From JAVBQB01 sp031549265 (GTDB lineage Bacteria; Bacillota; Clostridia; Oscillospirales; JAVBQB01): a stretch of DNA of 64,000 bases. Each line of letters begins with the position of its first letter. Position 1 is the stretch's first letter. This document shows positions 49,807-59,062 of the stretch, piece by piece. The position numbers and the translations under genes were made by a program. Location: positions 682,001-746,000 of the forward strand of contig JAVBQB010000002.1 in the NCBI GenBank assembly GCA_031549265.1, written 5' to 3'. The notes under the pieces were generated by a model. It saw only the letters and a program-made list of their open reading frames with translations, did no database searches and was not told where the DNA came from.

Positions 49807-51183
49807 CTAAATCGTTAATCCGAGAATTTTGTCGGCGACATAAAGTCCGTTTGCCGCCGCGTGCGATAGCGACCGGGTGAATCCGCTGCCGTCGCCGACA
49901 GCAAATATCCCGGAACAGCCCGAAAGCTCAAAATCATTGCATTCCGGCCGGGCGGAATAATATTTGCATTCGATGCCGTAGAGCAGAGTGTCGAAATTGG
50001 CGGTGCCTGGGGCGACATCGTTGAGTGCGTGCAGCGTCTCAATTATGTTGTCCAGTTGTCGCTTCGGCATACAAAGTGACAGATCGCCCGCAACCGCCAT
50101 AAGCGTGGGGCGCACGGTGCTTTGCGTGAGTCTGTTCTGATTGGTTCGCCTGCCGGCCTCGAGATCACCAAGGCGTTGAACCAAAACTCCGCCGCCGGAT
50201 ATCAAATTGGCGAGAGAGGCCACGTACTTGGCGTACTGGATCGGCTCCTTGAACGGCTCGGTAAACCGCGTCGTGGAGAGCAGCGCGAAATTCGAGTTTT
50301 GAGTTTTTCGTGCAGGGTCTTTATATGAGTGGCCGTTTACGGTGAGGATTCCGTCCGTATTTTCGGTCACAACGCTGCCCCGCTCGTTAAAACAGAACAT
50401 ACGCGTAACATCGCCGTATTTTTTTGATCTGCTCCAGATTTTAGGTTCATAAATCTTTTTGGAAAAATGATCCCAAACCGTTGCCGGCAATTCAACCCGC
50501 ACGCCGATATCAACCTGGTTATTAAGCAGCCGTATGCCGTTTTTTTTGCACCAGTCGGAAAGAAAAGTGCTGCCCGATCTGCCGGGAGACATGATAATAT
50601 GATCGGCAGTCAATGTGCCGGAACCGTCTCTGGTCTCATAGACGATTTCGTGGTCTTCGATTTTAACATCGGTAACTTTTGTATGCGTTCGGATCTCAAC
50701 TCCCGACAGGCTGGCGATCAAGCGCTGCATGGTGCTGAAGTTGGCGTCGGTGCCAAGGTGTTTGAGCTGGGCCAGCTGCATATGCAGGTCATAGCGAAGG
50801 CAATCCAGCTTCAGGTTTTCGTCGGGCATATATCTCTCGGTCGTCGCGCCGTGGTCAATCAGGATTGAGTCGGCGAATTCGATGTACTTCATAACGACCT
50901 GCTGCGGAAGTATGTCACAGAGCCAGCCGCCGTATTCAGTGGAAATAACATATTTGCCGTCCGAAAACGCGCCGGCGCCCGCCATGCCGTCCATTATCCC
51001 GCAGGGCTTACACATCAGGCAGTGATCCGACTTTCCGTCCACGATCGGACAGTGTCGTTTTTCGAGGGCGGCGCCCTTTTCGAGAATGATGATTCGCAGG
51101 GATTCGTTATGAGTGTGCAGCCGGTAAGCCGCCATCAGGCCGCCAATACCGCCGCCGACGATAGCTATATCATAATGCGACAT
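49807..51183 (-). CDS. FAD-dependent oxidoreductase (uncharacterised dehydrogenase family)
   Basis: The 458-residue protein starts with the FAD-binding fingerprint HYDIAIVGGGIGGLMAAYRL, a Cys-rich stretch KSDHCLMCKPCGIMDGMAG and later IMSPGRSGSTFLSDW and the GDGSGFTRSLSHAAANGLYV end motif of the uncharacterised FAD-dependent dehydrogenase group. The Cys cluster could bind a metal or disulphide. The ATG at 51183 follows GGAGGACA. Function unknown; no substrate clue in the neighbourhood. Confidence 0.85.
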   Translation of the reverse strand: MSHYDIAIVGGGIGGLMAAYRLHTHNESLRIIILEKGAALEKRHCPIVDGKSDHCLMCKPCGIMDGMAGAGAFSDGKYVISTEYGGWLCDILPQQVVMKYIEFADSILIDHGATTERYMPDENLKLDCLRYDLHMQLAQLKHLGTDANFSTMQRLIASLSGVEIRTHTKVTDVKIEDHEIVYETRDGSGTLTADHIIMSPGRSGSTFLSDWCKKNGIRLLNNQVDIGVRVELPATVWDHFSKKIYEPKIWSRSKKYGDVTRMFCFNERGSVVTENTDGILTVNGHSYKDPARKTQNSNFALLSTTRFTEPFKEPIQYAKYVASLANLISGGGVLVQRLGDLEAGRRTNQNRLTQSTVRPTLMAVAGDLSLCMPKRQLDNIIETLHALNDVAPGTANFDTLLYGIECKYYSARPECNDFELSGCSGIFAVGDGSGFTRSLSHAAANGLYVADKILGLTI

Positions 51184-51274
51184 AAAATGTCCTCCAGTAA
51201 CCAAAGGTCGGTTGACGAGGAGCCGTGTGATTCTTTCGCGTAAAGCACTGGGGTTTGCTTGGGTCTCGTAGAAA

Positions 51275-52633
51275 TTAGTTGCGTTGACTGTGCATTGGAG
51301 CCGGAATCCGGCCTCCCCGGGCGATGAAGCGAGCAGGCGAGAAGGAGTTGACCTTCATAATCGGAGCCTCGCCAAGCAGCCCGCCATAGGAGACGCTGTC
51401 ACCGAGCGACTTGCCGACTGCCGGAATTATTCTGACGGCTGTGGTTTTGTTGTTGACGACGCCAATGGCCATTTCGTCGGCAATAATCGCGGAAATGATC
51501 TCGGCGGGCGTGTCGCCGGGCACCGCAATCATATCCAGACCGACAGAGCATACCGCTGTCATAGCCTCTAATTTATCGATAGATAAGGAACCGTTTTTGA
51601 CCGCCGCGATCATACCCGCGTCCTCGGAAACCGGGATAAAAGCGCCCGAAAGGCCGCCGACATGCGAGGAAGCCATGACCCCGCCTTTTTTGACGGCGTC
51701 GTTAAGCATCGCGAGCGCAGCAGTAGTGCCGTGGCATCCGGTGGATTCTAGGCCCATGCCTTCGAGAATCCGGGCGACGCTGTCACCCACCGCAGGCGTC
51801 GGCGCGAGGGAGAGGTCAACTATTCCAAACGTCGTGTTCAGCCTCTTGGACGCCTCAAAGGCGATGAGCTGTCCGACGCGCGTAATCTTGAAAGCGATCT
51901 TTTTGATGATTTCGGCCAATTCATCGAGCTGGCAGTCGCCGGCTCTCGCAACAGCCGCGCGGACAGCCCCCGGTCCGGAAACGCCGACGTTGATAGCGCA
52001 TTCCGACTCGCCGATCCCGTGAAACGCGCCGGCCATAAAGGGATTGTCCTCAGGCACGTTGCCGAAAACGACCAGCTTGGCGCATCCGATGGAGTCAAGC
52101 TCCGAAGTGAGTTGAGCCGTCTGCTTGACAATGCGGCCCATCTCAGATACGGCGTTCATATTGATGCCCGCTCTGGTTGTCGCGACGTTGACGGAGGAGC
52201 AAACACGCTCGGTAGTGGAGAGTGCTTCTGGAATCGAGCGTATCAGTCTTGTGTCGCCGGAGGTTTCACCCTTGTGCACAAGAGCTGAGTAGCCGCCGAT
52301 GAAGTTAATGCCGCAGGTTTCGGCGGCGCGGTCGAGCGCGCGCGCCAAAGGGACGGCGTCTTCCGTTTGCAGCGAGTCACAAAGCAGCGAAACAGGCGTG
52401 ACAGAGACGCGTTTGTTGATTATCGGAATGCCGTATTCGGCTTCCATTTGACGACAGACGGAGACCAGATTCTCAGCTTTACCACAGATTTTATTGTATA
52501 TTTTCGCGGCGACCCTGGAAATGTCATCTCCGGCGCAATCCCTTAGCGAGATTCCCATAGTCACCGTTCTGATATCCAGGTCTTCTTCTGCGATCATTTT
52601 GATGGTTTCTAAAATATCGAAAGTGTTTATCAT
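51275..52633 (-). CDS. UPF0210 / PFL-family protein (DUF711)
   Basis: The 452-residue protein matches the UPF0210 family: TVTMGISLRDCAGDD, NKRVSVTPVSLL, VGVSGPGAVRAAVARAGDC, DLSLAPTPAVGDSVARILEG and SHVGGLSGAFIPVSEDAGM. The family is usually encoded beside an ACT-domain protein (UPF0237), present here about 300 bases upstream. The enzyme activity is unknown. No sharp ribosome site precedes the ATG at 52633. Confidence 0.92.
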   Translation of the reverse strand: MINTFDILETIKMIAEEDLDIRTVTMGISLRDCAGDDISRVAAKIYNKICGKAENLVSVCRQMEAEYGIPIINKRVSVTPVSLLCDSLQTEDAVPLARALDRAAETCGINFIGGYSALVHKGETSGDTRLIRSIPEALSTTERVCSSVNVATTRAGINMNAVSEMGRIVKQTAQLTSELDSIGCAKLVVFGNVPEDNPFMAGAFHGIGESECAINVGVSGPGAVRAAVARAGDCQLDELAEIIKKIAFKITRVGQLIAFEASKRLNTTFGIVDLSLAPTPAVGDSVARILEGMGLESTGCHGTTAALAMLNDAVKKGGVMASSHVGGLSGAFIPVSEDAGMIAAVKNGSLSIDKLEAMTAVCSVGLDMIAVPGDTPAEIISAIIADEMAIGVVNNKTTAVRIIPAVGKSLGDSVSYGGLLGEAPIMKVNSFSPARFIARGGRIPAPMHSQRN

Positions 52634-52662
52634 ATATCAACCTGTATTTAATAATAGAGTAC

Positions 52663-52691
52663 TTGCTGGTAACATAAAATAGGAATAAATA
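52663..52691 (+). promoter_or_regulatory. Candidate promoter for the small gene at 52718
   Basis: TTGCTG (52663-52668) and TAAATA (52686-52691) are 17 bases apart, 26 bases before the ribosome-site/ATG region of the small gene. The -10 is moderately good. Confidence 0.45.
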
Positions 52692-52717
52692 GAAATAGAA
52701 CCGCTGGAGGAGTCGTT

Positions 52718-52936
52718 ATGCTTGATAAGGGTTCAGGGACAGTCGCGCTCGCGGCAGCGGCGGCCGTCCTGCTCGGTCAAACGCTGGAATCAGACGACGT
52801 GCGCGGCCTCGGGATATTCTTGTCGCTGGTCGGGCACAATCTTCAAGTAATTTCCGCCGAGCAAACGGCGGCGAGTCTGGAAGGGCTGCTGGCAGAGCAG
52901 CAATCATCGACCGGAGTTCTGCCTGAGATGCCTTAA
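52718..52936 (+). CDS. Small alanine-rich hypothetical protein (72 residues)
   Basis: The protein begins LDKGSGTVALAAAAAVLLGQ, continues with LGIFLSLVGHNLQVISAEQT and ends with a polar tail. The Ala-rich helix and second hydrophobic helix suggest membrane association. GGAGGAG stands 7 bases before the ATG. From memory it may belong to the DUF6774-type small proteins of Clostridia; I am not sure. It lies on the opposite strand, between the ACT gene and the UPF0210 gene, with its stop overlapping the ACT gene end by four bases. Confidence 0.65.
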   Translation: MLDKGSGTVALAAAAAVLLGQTLESDDVRGLGIFLSLVGHNLQVISAEQTAASLEGLLAEQQSSTGVLPEMP

Positions 52937-53202
52937 ATCCGGTGCATTGAATTAAAAATATCCTCGTGCATGACGTGAATCTTCACGCCGAGTTCATTGC
53001 TGGCCTTTTCGAGCTCATTTGACAGAAACTGAAAGTCCACGCGGCTCTTCGAAATGTCCGCGAGCATTATCATGGCGAACAGGTCGGTCAGCACACTCTG
53101 AGATATCTCGAGTATGTTTATTCCGTTGTTGCTGAGTATATCTGACACTTTAGCAATGATACCGACAGTGTCTTTTCCGATTACCGTGATTACCGCTTTC
53201 AT
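52933..53202 (-). CDS. ACT-domain protein (UPF0237)
   Basis: The 89-residue protein is one ACT domain and a helix: KAVITVIGKDTVGIIAKVSD, NNGINILEISQSVL, MIMLADISKS and ELGVKIHVMHEDIFNSMHRI. The UPF0237 family is normally adjacent to UPF0210, which is so here. ACT domains bind small ligands such as amino acids. The start ATG 53202 is preferred to 53205, since GAGG then has six-base spacing. Confidence 0.9.
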   Translation of the reverse strand: MKAVITVIGKDTVGIIAKVSDILSNNGINILEISQSVLTDLFAMIMLADISKSRVDFQFLSNELEKASNELGVKIHVMHEDIFNSMHRI

Positions 53203-53240
53203 CATAGACCTCAAATCATTTGGTTTTGGGCATACAAAAT

Positions 53241-53269
53241 ATTATACAATAGCAAGGCACAAAAGACAA
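53241..53269 (-). promoter_or_regulatory. Sigma-A promoter of the ACT gene
   Basis: On the minus strand TTGTCT (53269-53264) and TATAAT (53246-53241) have a 17-base spacer. Confidence 0.68.
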
Positions 53270-53475
53270 GCAAATGATGAGCAAATATCAAGTAATATCC
53301 GCCAATTACAATTATTGACATAATCTGAGCGCTGTTAAACATATACAATAATTCTCAAAAAGCAAGCAATACTGTCTGCGAGTGTGCAGTAATGAGAGCA
53401 AGCCGCATATGCCTTAATAATGTGAGAAATGCACTCTAATAAAATTCAAGTCAAGCTGTCTTTTATTAATAGCAC

Positions 53476-53504
53476 TTGAAAAGTGTTTCGCCGGAATGTA
53501 CAAT
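53476..53504 (+). promoter_or_regulatory. Sigma-A promoter of the glycosyltransferase gene
   Basis: TTGAAA (53476-53481) and TACAAT (53499-53504) are 17 bases apart, 30 bases before the TTG start. The whole 330-base gap between the ACT gene and this gene is AT-rich and holds only these divergent promoters and no further gene. Confidence 0.75.
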
Positions 53505-53533
53505 GGAGCTATTAACTGACGAGGTAGAGTAAA

Positions 53534-54898
53534 TTGCGGTTATTAAGCAGTCCAAGAAGTTCATTAGCAAGTGTCTCGACAATTTTATTCTGTATTGCGG
53601 CATCAGTTTTTGCGTGCGCAATTTTAACGCTGAACAGCGGAGAAAACATGCTGTTCATTATCGCCGCCGTCAACGTTATCTTTGTCTTTACAGTTCTGTA
53701 TTTGGAACATGCGGGCTTCACGCCGTGGAGCGATAACGCGACATATCTCGCGTTTGCCATCGTCATAATGGCGGCGCTTTTGTTGCGCACCTGTTTTTTT
53801 GATTTTGTGTCCTTTGATTACCGCGACTTCCTTTCCGGCTGGGTCGAGCAGTTCAGGCAAAACGGCGGAATCGCGGGACTCTCTCAAAGCATCGGCGATT
53901 ACAACGTTCCATACATGCTGCTGCTGGCGCTGTTCTCCTACATCCCCGTCAACGACTTATTTCTTATCAAAATAGTATCAGTAATTTTTGACGTTATCCT
54001 TGCCTGCGGGATAATGAGACTGGTCAACCTGGTTACAGGCAAAAAAAAATACGCGATCGCCGCGTTTATCGTAACACTATATTTACCGACAGTGCTGCTG
54101 AACAGTGCGTGCTGGGGGCAGTGCGACTCTGTTGTTTTCGCGTTTTCTGTTTTCGGACTATTTTATGGATTGAACCGCAATCCTGTCAAGTGCGTTATCA
54201 TGTTCGCGATTGGGTTTTCGATAAAGATAACCGGAGTTTTTCTTCTGCCTATGCTTTTGATACTGCTGTTTTGTGGCAAAATTAAACTGCGCCATCTCGC
54301 GGTTTTTCCAGTCGTGTTCGCGGTCATGATTCTGCCAGCAATACTCGCGGGGCGGCCGGTATTGGAGGTGTTGTCCATAACGCTCGCGCAAACGTCGTTA
54401 TATGACGGGTACCTTCAGCTAAACACTCCGAATTTGTTCGCTTTTCTGCTTGGAACCGCGCCGTTTGAATCCTTTAAGCACGCCGGAATGCTGATTTCCG
54501 GAGTATTCATCGTCGTTATGTCGGCGGTTGCGTTCAGACTCCGGGACAGGCTGGGGAATCCGGAATTACTGATGATCGCCGTTTTGTTTTCGATCTGCAT
54601 TCCGTATCTGCTGCCGTCAATGCACGAACGGTATTTTTATCTCGCAGATGTGTTGGCGGCGGCATATGCTTGCACGCAGCTTAGAACCCGCTGGATTGTT
54701 GCCGCGCTTGTCGTAGTCGCGTCGTTTAATTCTTACAACGCTTATCTGTTCGGAGGATATGTCATCGAGCTGAAGCACGCCGCAATTCTGCCGCTGGCGG
54801 CGGCGGTCATTGTCGGATATCAGCTTTTCAAAACGACGCGCTCCGACGCGATAACGAAATGCGGCAAGCCTGAGATCACGAAATCAGATCGGGATTAG
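53534..54898 (+). CDS. Multi-membrane-span glycosyltransferase-like protein (GT-C superfamily)
   Basis: The 454-residue protein has about 11 membrane segments. Early Asp motif DYRDFLSGWV, the CWGQCDSVVFAFS loop (W-G-Q-x-D, seen in mannosyltransferase-like GT-C enzymes) and the late SMHERYFYLADVLA motif support a lipid-linked sugar transferase. The acceptor is unknown. A TTG at 53534 has GAGGTAGAG upstream. Its 3' end overlaps the trmB stop by four bases in a convergent manner. Confidence 0.75.
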   Translation: MRLLSSPRSSLASVSTILFCIAASVFACAILTLNSGENMLFIIAAVNVIFVFTVLYLEHAGFTPWSDNATYLAFAIVIMAALLLRTCFFDFVSFDYRDFLSGWVEQFRQNGGIAGLSQSIGDYNVPYMLLLALFSYIPVNDLFLIKIVSVIFDVILACGIMRLVNLVTGKKKYAIAAFIVTLYLPTVLLNSACWGQCDSVVFAFSVFGLFYGLNRNPVKCVIMFAIGFSIKITGVFLLPMLLILLFCGKIKLRHLAVFPVVFAVMILPAILAGRPVLEVLSITLAQTSLYDGYLQLNTPNLFAFLLGTAPFESFKHAGMLISGVFIVVMSAVAFRLRDRLGNPELLMIAVLFSICIPYLLPSMHERYFYLADVLAAAYACTQLRTRWIVAALVVVASFNSYNAYLFGGYVIELKHAAILPLAAAVIVGYQLFKTTRSDAITKCGKPEITKSDRD

Positions 54899-55524
54899 AC
54901 GACAGGATAAGCTTCGCATCTGCAAATAGGTGTGCCAAGCTCGATAAAGCGCTGTTCGTACTCGGTTCTGATCTCATTGTTAGGAGCGCTATGAAGGTCA
55001 AACGTGGCGTTTTCAACCCTAAAGCCATTTTCGACAAACTGTTTGAGAGAGTAATTGAAAAGGTCGGCGTTGTCAGTTTTGAAATGCACTGAGCCTTCGG
55101 GGTTCAGCGCATTTTTGTATTTGGCGAGAAAGCCAGGGAAAGTCAGCCGTTTGTGCATGTTTTTTCTCGACGGCCAAGGGTCACAAAAATTAATGTAAAT
55201 GCGGTCGATTTCACCTTTTTGAAAAATCTCGTCAAAGTCAACCGCGTCAAAACAGATAAACCTAACGTTAGTCAGTCCGGCAGAGGCAGCTTTTTCCATC
55301 GCCATGACAAGAGCCTCTGGAACGCGCTCAATCGCAACAAAACTGGTAGTCGGATTCGCCATCGCCTGTTCGGTGATAAAGGTGCCCTTGCCGCAGCCGA
55401 TTTCCACATGTAGTTTTGAGTTTTCGCCTAACCACTTGCCTGCCAGGGATTTCGGGTCATTTTCAAGAAGGTGGGAACACGCGGCCATTCGCTGGGGCAA
55501 ATTTTTCTTTTTTCGCATTCGCAT
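54895..55524 (-). CDS. trmB: tRNA (guanine-N7-)-methyltransferase TrmB
   Basis: TrmB makes m7G46 in tRNA. The 209-residue protein has the SAM loop HVEIGCGKGTFI, NVRFICFDAVDFDE, and the FCDPWPSRKNMHKRLTFPGF catalytic segment, and ends with the YEQRFIELGTPI motif. It lies 13 bases downstream of the carboxypeptidase gene, so it is probably co-transcribed. The start is ATG 55524 with GAGG upstream. Confidence 0.95.
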   Translation of the reverse strand: MRMRKKKNLPQRMAACSHLLENDPKSLAGKWLGENSKLHVEIGCGKGTFITEQAMANPTTSFVAIERVPEALVMAMEKAASAGLTNVRFICFDAVDFDEIFQKGEIDRIYINFCDPWPSRKNMHKRLTFPGFLAKYKNALNPEGSVHFKTDNADLFNYSLKQFVENGFRVENATFDLHSAPNNEIRTEYEQRFIELGTPICRCEAYPVV

Positions 55525-55537
55525 CGAGCGCAGAACC

Positions 55538-56803
55538 TCAATTCAAGAATTGCTCAAGGACAAGACCGGACGCGTATATCTCCGCGGCGGCTTCAATGCC
55601 TACATATCGCAGATGCCAGGGCTCGTATTCGATTCCGGTGATCGAAGTCGTATTTTCAGGATAACGGATGACAAAACCGTATTTATGAGCGTTGTCAGCC
55701 AGCCATTTTCCGGCGGGGGTTTTGCCGAAAGACTGCACGAGGTCGCCTGTCGTAATGTCGACGGCAAGACCGGTCTGGTGCTCGCTTGTGCCGGGGCGGG
55801 CGACAATCATCGAGGCTTTTTCTTCGGCGTCAGCGCCGTAGTATTTGCGGTATTTCAAGACCTTAGCGTCAAACAATTTCGACTGTGATTCATATGAACG
55901 GTACGCGCTGGCAATAAACAGGCCTTTTATTCCGTCGTTACGGGCGCCGGTCATCAATTCTTCTACGGCTGTGGCGGCGTCTGCCTGCATGAAATACTTG
56001 GACCCGGATATTCTTGCCAGATTATCGGGAACATAGTCCTCGGGCAACGGATTGTTTTTGTTGACCAAAACAAGATAGGGATCATTTGTCGGCGCCTGCG
56101 CAGGTTCAGCTGGTTCGGAGACAACCGAAGTATCGGGCTCTGACAGTTGCTCGGGAATTAATTGGGGATCGTTATGTACCGGATCGATAACAATAGGAGC
56201 GGAGGTATCCGAGTTGGACGGCAGAGCGGCGTCCGGATCAACGGGCTGTTCTTCGGGAATAAGGGTTTCTGTTTCGACTAAGTCGCTCACAGATAGTGCG
56301 GTGTCGTTTGCCGGAGCGGAATTGTCAGTGGAGGCGTCGGGTAATGCAGGCGGTACGAGCACGTGATCCAAAGCAGTCTCTGAGGAAGCGCCGTATGTAT
56401 GTACAGGATTGCCGGATGCCTCGGTGGGGATTGGTTCCGGTTCGAGTTTTGCCGGTGTGTCGATATGTATCAGTTTTGTATTATCCAAGCCGTTAACCAA
56501 TTTTGAAATGGGGGAGACACCAATTTCTGTACTGGCCGGGGGTATGATCTGTACCGTGTTCTTATTTTCGGTGGGAGGCACATAATCCGGCGCCCACGGT
56601 TCGAGCCGGAATTCCTCCGTCGTGACCGCCACCGTTGGCGGCGTAACTCCGTTTGCGTCCGGCGGAGGAGATACGGCGTGAGAAATATCTCCGGCGGCGG
56701 GAGTTGTAACAGGATTATCGGCGGCCATAGCGGAAGGTACCGCCATCCAATTGCATTCAAAAATGAAAACGGCAGCGAGAATCAGCATTAAGACTTTTTT
56801 CAT
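55538..56803 (-). CDS. D-alanyl-D-alanine carboxypeptidase, VanY type, with long spacer
   Basis: The 421-residue protein has a signal peptide (MKKVLMLILAAVFIF core, cleavage near SAMA), a Pro/Thr/Asp-rich spacer of about 200 residues, and a C-terminal M15B domain with IASAYRSYESQSKLFD, the zinc site in TSEHQTGLAVDITTG and EPWHLRYVG. It trims D-Ala from stem peptides outside the membrane. The ATG at 56803 follows GGGAG and gives a proper signal peptide; a longer frame begins at 56875 without one. Confidence 0.9.
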   Translation of the reverse strand: MKKVLMLILAAVFIFECNWMAVPSAMAADNPVTTPAAGDISHAVSPPPDANGVTPPTVAVTTEEFRLEPWAPDYVPPTENKNTVQIIPPASTEIGVSPISKLVNGLDNTKLIHIDTPAKLEPEPIPTEASGNPVHTYGASSETALDHVLVPPALPDASTDNSAPANDTALSVSDLVETETLIPEEQPVDPDAALPSNSDTSAPIVIDPVHNDPQLIPEQLSEPDTSVVSEPAEPAQAPTNDPYLVLVNKNNPLPEDYVPDNLARISGSKYFMQADAATAVEELMTGARNDGIKGLFIASAYRSYESQSKLFDAKVLKYRKYYGADAEEKASMIVARPGTSEHQTGLAVDITTGDLVQSFGKTPAGKWLADNAHKYGFVIRYPENTTSITGIEYEPWHLRYVGIEAAAEIYASGLVLEQFLN

Positions 56804-56831
56804 TTGTTGTCTCCCAATATGTATTGATTTT

Positions 56832-58016
56832 TTATCCGGCTGAAGTTCCGGCGATAGATTCATAACTGTATTCATTGCTTTCGCACTTAGGATAAGCGGA
56901 TTGTTCCCACGAATAACCGGAAGGGATAGTCGCGTCGCTCATCAAAAAGAAGTCATGGCTTGCCTCGTCGGCGAACCCGGCTCTCGAGACGTCCACATGA
57001 TACCATTTTCCGTCGAGACTGATGAGATTCCAATAGTGCTCAACGCCGTCAAGAGTTCCGGTGACAACGAGACAACTGATGCCGTTAATGTCGCAAAACT
57101 TCTTGTAAGAGAGCGAAAACCCCTCAGAAAGAGCAAGCTGCTTGACAAGCGCGCCGTAGACGGTGCTTTCTTCGCCCTTAATGAAACCGTTCGATTCGGC
57201 AATTAATCTGGCATATGCCGCGGAGTCAAAAGTGGTATGGTTGGCGAGCATATCGTAAAGAAGCAACGCGCATTTGGGCGGCTCAAGCCCCGACGCCTGG
57301 GCGGCGACGGCATTAGCGACCTTAATAGCTTCGGTACGCTGCGCGATCATGGTTTCCCGATCCTGCGGATATGAAAAAATTATTCGGATAATCCTGTCAT
57401 CACCCGCGGAGGGATAGAAGGCCTCCGAGACCACAGGCATTCCGAAAGCAAGGTCGGGGTTTGCGTAATAAAGTTCGGGGACTAGTTGAACAGCCGAATA
57501 ATCATTGTCGTCATACGTTTGCGTATGGACAATGATTTCGGGCTGAAAATCGCGCAGAGCCGGAAACATGCGATTTTTGAAAGCTGTGCGTCCGTCGATG
57601 TCGACTATGGAGTCCAGCTGTTCCTTGGAGCATTTGTAAGTAATCGTAAATTCTATCTCGGTGAAAGAGACAAGTTTTGTCTGCTCGTATGTCAGTTTAT
57701 CAATGGCAAAAACGCCAAGCGGATCGGTGCTTGTGAATAAACTGGTGACTTTTGCAAGGTCCTCGTTTAGATCGCGGTGGTAGCTGTATGCGCGCATTAA
57801 AATCTGCTCCGTCCGGGATTCAACAGCGTCACGCAGAGCGCTGCTCAGCCCTTGATAATCCTGAACAGTGACGTATTTGTCGCTGGCAAGGTCGCCGGGC
57901 GCGTCCTGATGCTGAGTAACGACCATATAGTCTCTCTGCATAAATGAACTGCATCCCGAACAAATGACAACGGCTGCCGTTAATAGCGCGGCAGCAAAGT
58001 GACGCTTATATCTCAT
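56832..58016 (-). CDS. Transglutaminase-fold lipoprotein with Cys-to-Ser nucleophile change
   Basis: The 394-residue protein has a signal peptide with a lipobox-like end (CSGC, Cys22). The C-terminal part is a transglutaminase-like fold: GALVKQLALSEGFSLSYKKF, then VVTGTLDGVEHYWNLISLDG with the His and WYHVDVS with the Asp. In the family the nucleophile lies in VCxGYA; here the same place reads LSEGFS, so Ser297 (codon 57126-57128) replaces Cys. It may be inactive or a sugar or peptide binder at the wall. It precedes the carboxypeptidase gene in the same direction. Confidence 0.82.
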   Translation of the reverse strand: MRYKRHFAAALLTAAVVICSGCSSFMQRDYMVVTQHQDAPGDLASDKYVTVQDYQGLSSALRDAVESRTEQILMRAYSYHRDLNEDLAKVTSLFTSTDPLGVFAIDKLTYEQTKLVSFTEIEFTITYKCSKEQLDSIVDIDGRTAFKNRMFPALRDFQPEIIVHTQTYDDNDYSAVQLVPELYYANPDLAFGMPVVSEAFYPSAGDDRIIRIIFSYPQDRETMIAQRTEAIKVANAVAAQASGLEPPKCALLLYDMLANHTTFDSAAYARLIAESNGFIKGEESTVYGALVKQLALSEGFSLSYKKFCDINGISCLVVTGTLDGVEHYWNLISLDGKWYHVDVSRAGFADEASHDFFLMSDATIPSGYSWEQSAYPKCESNEYSYESIAGTSAG

Positions 58017-58044
58017 TTTCCACCGTCATTTCCATATGTCAGCT

Positions 58045-58073
58045 ATTATCGCACAAAATCCGGACTTTCGCAA
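58045..58073 (-). promoter_or_regulatory. Sigma-A promoter of the transglutaminase-like/carboxypeptidase/trmB operon
   Basis: On the minus strand TTGCGA (58073-58068) and GATAAT (58050-58045) have a 17-base spacer, 29 bases from the ATG. Confidence 0.65.
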
Positions 58074-58108
58074 GAGCTAACGCCAAATAGCATACGTATC
58101 ACAACAGG

Positions 58109-58134
58109 AAAAAAGACGCGAAATCACATCGCGT
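58109..58134 (-). terminator. Terminator after the YitT gene
   Basis: ACGCGA (58116-58121) pairs with TCGCGT (58129-58134). On the minus strand TTTTTT follows the stem after a C. The stem overlaps the last codons and the TGA of the YitT gene. Confidence 0.75.
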
Positions 58135-59005
58135 TTTTGTCATAATCTCTAAAGCCCTCGCCCAAGACTTCATGAGCCTCGGTTAGAATAATAAACGCGT
58201 TCGGGTCGATGTCTTTGACGGTCTCCTTGAGCCGGGCGATCTGGGTGCGTTTAATTGCGCAGAGTATCAGTTTTCGCGGCTCTCCGGTAAATCCGCCCTC
58301 GCCGTTCAAGATGGTGACGCCCCGGTCGAGCGCGGTGAAAATAGCCTCTTTAATCTCGTCAGCTTTATCGCTTATTATATACGCGACCTTGGCGAAATCC
58401 GTGCCATACAGTATAAAGTCGAGCGCCACGGTGCAGACGTAAAGCGAAATTACGGCGTAGAACATGCTGTTCAGACTGTTGTAAGTGAACGCCGCGGCAA
58501 TAATGACCACGGCGTCGACAATGAGAATAAGCTTGCCCATTTGCATATGCCTGAATACAAGCTTCATCAGCCGTGCGACAATGTCGGTTCCCCCGGTGGT
58601 TGCGTCCCGTGAAAAGATAAGTCCGAGTCCGACACCCATAATAAGACCGCCAAAGATGGCTGCCAGAAGGGGCTCCGTATCAATTTTTGGCAAAAACGGC
58701 GCGGTTGCGTCAATGATAATCGAGGAAATAAACGTCCCGAGAATTGTGCCATAAAGGAAGCGGCGTCCTACGAGCCGCCAGCACAGGACAAAAAGAGGAA
58801 CATTAATAATAATAATTAATATACCGATCGATATACCAGGCGCGAGATAGTTAATAAGCATAGCCACGCCGGTGACGCCGCCGGGCACAATCTTGTAAGG
58901 CACCAAAAAAAGATTAATTCCGAGCGCCATTATGGCGGAACCGACAGTAATAATTAATACATCCCAAAACGTACGTAAGCTGTGTTTGGATTTCAAAGCA
59001 GTCAC
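58124..59005 (-). CDS. YitT-family membrane protein (DUF161 plus DUF2179)
   Basis: The 293-residue protein has five or six membrane segments with NLFLVPYKIVPGGVTGVAML and GLIFSRDATTGGTDIVARLM, and a C-terminal cytoplasmic DUF2179 domain with GEGGFTGEPRKLILCAIKRT. Members are common in Firmicutes; function not established. The frame opens with a GTG at 59005 with only an AAAG-type site. A clear terminator follows. Confidence 0.9.
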   Translation of the reverse strand: MTALKSKHSLRTFWDVLIITVGSAIMALGINLFLVPYKIVPGGVTGVAMLINYLAPGISIGILIIIINVPLFVLCWRLVGRRFLYGTILGTFISSIIIDATAPFLPKIDTEPLLAAIFGGLIMGVGLGLIFSRDATTGGTDIVARLMKLVFRHMQMGKLILIVDAVVIIAAAFTYNSLNSMFYAVISLYVCTVALDFILYGTDFAKVAYIISDKADEIKEAIFTALDRGVTILNGEGGFTGEPRKLILCAIKRTQIARLKETVKDIDPNAFIILTEAHEVLGEGFRDYDKNAM

Positions 59006-59062
59006 TTTCTGTCATAAGATTTTGCAAAAAAGCGGTGGATATCGATCGTTAGCGAAAGTGGG

